Source: Clostridiales bacterium UBA3259 (GTDB lineage: Bacteria; Bacillota_A; Clostridia; Oscillospirales; Oscillospiraceae). From it: a stretch of 23,931 bases of DNA. The translations under genes and the position numbers were made by a program. The stretch covers positions 1-23,931 of the forward strand of contig DEUP01000009.1 in the NCBI GenBank assembly GCA_002362625.1, in the 5' to 3' direction. Position 1 is the stretch's first letter. The number at the start of each line of letters is the position of its first letter. Below, one piece after another: positions 22,688 to 23,931 of the stretch. The notes under the pieces were generated by a model. The model was given only the letters and a program-made list of their open reading frames with translations, did no database searches and had not been told where the DNA came from.

Positions 22688-23797
22688 ATGAAGAAAAAAG
22701 GACTGATACTGCTGGCGGCAGTATGCCTGCTGCTTTCCGGCTGCGGCTTTCTGGACGGCAGCTACGTGTCCGTAACGCCCCATCGGGAGCAGAGGCAGAG
22801 CCAGCAGCTGGACGCGGTTACGGTTGAGAATTACCAGGAGCTGGTGGCGGCACTGAAGCAGATCGTCTCCTCCGGACAGGAAAGCGCGGTGCTGTATGTG
22901 CCGGATTATCCCCCGGATACCATGGAAACCGGGGTGGAGACAGCCATCCGGCATGTGAAATACGCTGACCCTGTAGGGGCCTACGCGGTGGAGGACATCC
23001 AGTGCGAGACAGGCTCCAGCGGCAATGTGCCGGCCCTGGCGGTGACAGTACGCTACCGGCGCAGTCAGGCAGAGCTGCGGCAGATTCAGAAGGCGAAAAC
23101 CATGGACGGCCTTCAGGCTTTGGTGGAAAAGGCTCTGGGGCAGTGTGACGCCGGCGTTGTCATACTGGTGGAGGAATACCAACGGCAGGATCTGACCCAG
23201 TTCGTTCAGGACTATGCCGCCGCCAATCCCGAAACGGTGATGGAGGTGCCCCAGGTCACGGAAACGGTCTACGGCAGGGGCAGCAGCCGGGTGGTGGAGC
23301 TGGTCTTCGGCTACCAGAACTCCCGGGACGATCTGCGGAAAATGCAGTCTCAGGTGAAGCAGGTGTTTGAATCGGCGGCGCTGTACGTCAGCGGCGATGG
23401 CGCCCAGCGGCAGAAGTATGCGCAGCTTTACGCTTTCCTGATGGAACGGTTTGACTATAAGTATGAGACCTCCCTGACGCCGGCCTACAGCCTGCTGCGC
23501 CACGGGGTGGGTGACAGCCGTGCTTTCGCAACGGTCTACGCGGCCATGTGCCGGAACGCCGATTTGGAGTGCCTGACGGTGACGGGCACCCGCTCCGGAG
23601 AGCCGAGAACCTGGAACATTGTTCGGGAAGGGGAGCTATACTATCATGTGGATCTTCTGCGGTGCAGCGCCCAGGGCGGCTTCAGCACCTTTACGGACAG
23701 ACAGATGGAGGGGTATGTATGGGATTACTCCGCCTACCCTGCCTGTACGGGAGGGGAGTACGGACACGGAGAGGCCGGTGAGGAAGAAGCATCCTGA
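22688..23797 (+). CDS. Lipoprotein with a degenerate transglutaminase-like domain
   Basis: The 369-residue protein has a lipoprotein signal: MKKKG, a hydrophobic stretch and the lipobox LSGC with lipidated Cys19. The middle (about 40-230) is an unrecognised alpha/beta region. Residues 245-325 align by eye to the transglutaminase-like core, with AYSLLRHGVGDSRAFA standing where GVCxGYA is expected, RTWNIV where HAWNxV is expected, and YYHVDL where YxVDxTW is expected. The catalytic Cys is therefore Ser277 and the His is Arg307, while Asp322 is kept, so it is probably non-catalytic and may bind peptide or wall material. GGAGG lies six bases before the ATG, 15 bases after the YitT gene. The operon ends at the terminator 24 bases beyond. 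Confidence 0.8.
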   Translation: MKKKGLILLAAVCLLLSGCGFLDGSYVSVTPHREQRQSQQLDAVTVENYQELVAALKQIVSSGQESAVLYVPDYPPDTMETGVETAIRHVKYADPVGAYAVEDIQCETGSSGNVPALAVTVRYRRSQAELRQIQKAKTMDGLQALVEKALGQCDAGVVILVEEYQRQDLTQFVQDYAAANPETVMEVPQVTETVYGRGSSRVVELVFGYQNSRDDLRKMQSQVKQVFESAALYVSGDGAQRQKYAQLYAFLMERFDYKYETSLTPAYSLLRHGVGDSRAFATVYAAMCRNADLECLTVTGTRSGEPRTWNIVREGELYYHVDLLRCSAQGGFSTFTDRQMEGYVWDYSAYPACTGGEYGHGEAGEEEAS

Positions 23798-23820
23798 CAT
23801 TAAATTGTACAAAACAGATT

Positions 23821-23853
23821 GCGGACGGGTTTTCCCGTCCGCTTTGCTTTTTC
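23821..23853 (+). terminator. Terminator of the topoisomerase-YitT-lipoprotein operon
   Basis: GCGGACGGG (23821-23829) pairs perfectly with CCCGTCCGC (23834-23842) around TTTT, followed by TTTGCTTTTTC. Strong rho-independent form, 24 bases after the stop. Confidence 0.92.
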
Positions 23854-23864
23854 TGGCCAAAGGG

Positions 23865-23880
23865 AGCCGGGTTCCCGGCT
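23865..23880. repeat. Perfect 16-base GC palindrome at the right edge
   Basis: AGCCGGGTTCCCGGCT is its own hairpin (6-bp stem, 4-base loop). It may be a terminator of a minus-strand gene entering from the right, of which only about 30 bases would be in the window. Confidence 0.35.
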
Positions 23881-23931
23881 GCTTCAGGGGGGGTACTTAC
23901 CGCTCCTGCTTTTTTGTTATGAAAACGTACC

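Noticed and set aside
23897..23931. Possible C-terminal tail of a minus-strand gene entering from the right
   Set aside because: One minus-strand frame ends in TAA at 23899-23897 and could encode a few residues, with a hairpin downstream, but 35 bases are too few to support a gene.

Overview
The window is a chromosomal stretch from a low-redundancy, moderately GC-rich Firmicute, most likely an Oscillospirales/Clostridia gut anaerobe. The reasons are strong AGGAGG-type ribosome sites, near-consensus TTGACA-17-TATAAT promoters, and clostridial families such as GGGtGRT/NifU-like, DUF1540, DUF1858, YitT, CotH/VTC/DUF4956 and a second type IIA topoisomerase pair. This taxonomy is inferred from gene content only. 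I see no tRNA, rRNA, CRISPR array, phage or insertion sequence.

Layout. Positions 1-1043 (minus): an Fe-S scaffold-like protein and the start of a GGGtGRT protein behind a near-perfect promoter. 1239-2785 (minus): ribulose-phosphate 3-epimerase followed by a zinc-ribbon membrane protein. 2923-3087 (plus): a 54-residue, nine-cysteine DUF1540 protein, followed by a 347-base spacer packed with five hairpins. 3435-6186 (plus): a membrane-anchored HtrA protease and an LCP cell-wall ligase. 6403-6771 (plus): an orphan BlaI/MecI-type repressor with its own promoter and terminator. 6946-9009 (plus): a stand-alone left-handed beta-helix acetyltransferase and GlmM, i.e. amino-sugar activation for the cell wall. 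9133-9870 (minus): YebC, behind a long structured leader.

10133-14703 (minus) is a tightly packed run: trmK, a NIF3-like gene, a VTC-fold polyphosphate polymerase, DUF4956 and CotH kinase. The last three form the most interesting cassette in the window: a polymer-making enzyme of the tunnel fold, an integral membrane protein and a membrane-tethered atypical kinase. 14766-15002 (minus) is a DUF1858 redox-disulfide protein, and 15150-15983 (minus) a DUF2975 membrane protein with its XRE regulator. 16086-17390 (minus) is an FAD oxidoreductase fused to a C-terminal Rieske domain.

17538-23797 (plus) is one operon, from a consensus-like promoter to a strong terminator: a divergent GyrB/ParE-type subunit, its GyrA/ParC-type partner, a YitT membrane protein, and a lipoprotein whose transglutaminase-like domain has lost its Cys and His. 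Most of the window is housekeeping and envelope biology. The points worth a second look are the VTC-DUF4956-CotH cassette, the divergent topoisomerase, the dead transglutaminase-like lipoprotein, the split GlmU-like activity, the GGGtGRT pair, and the structured non-coding segments before yebC and after the DUF1540 gene.
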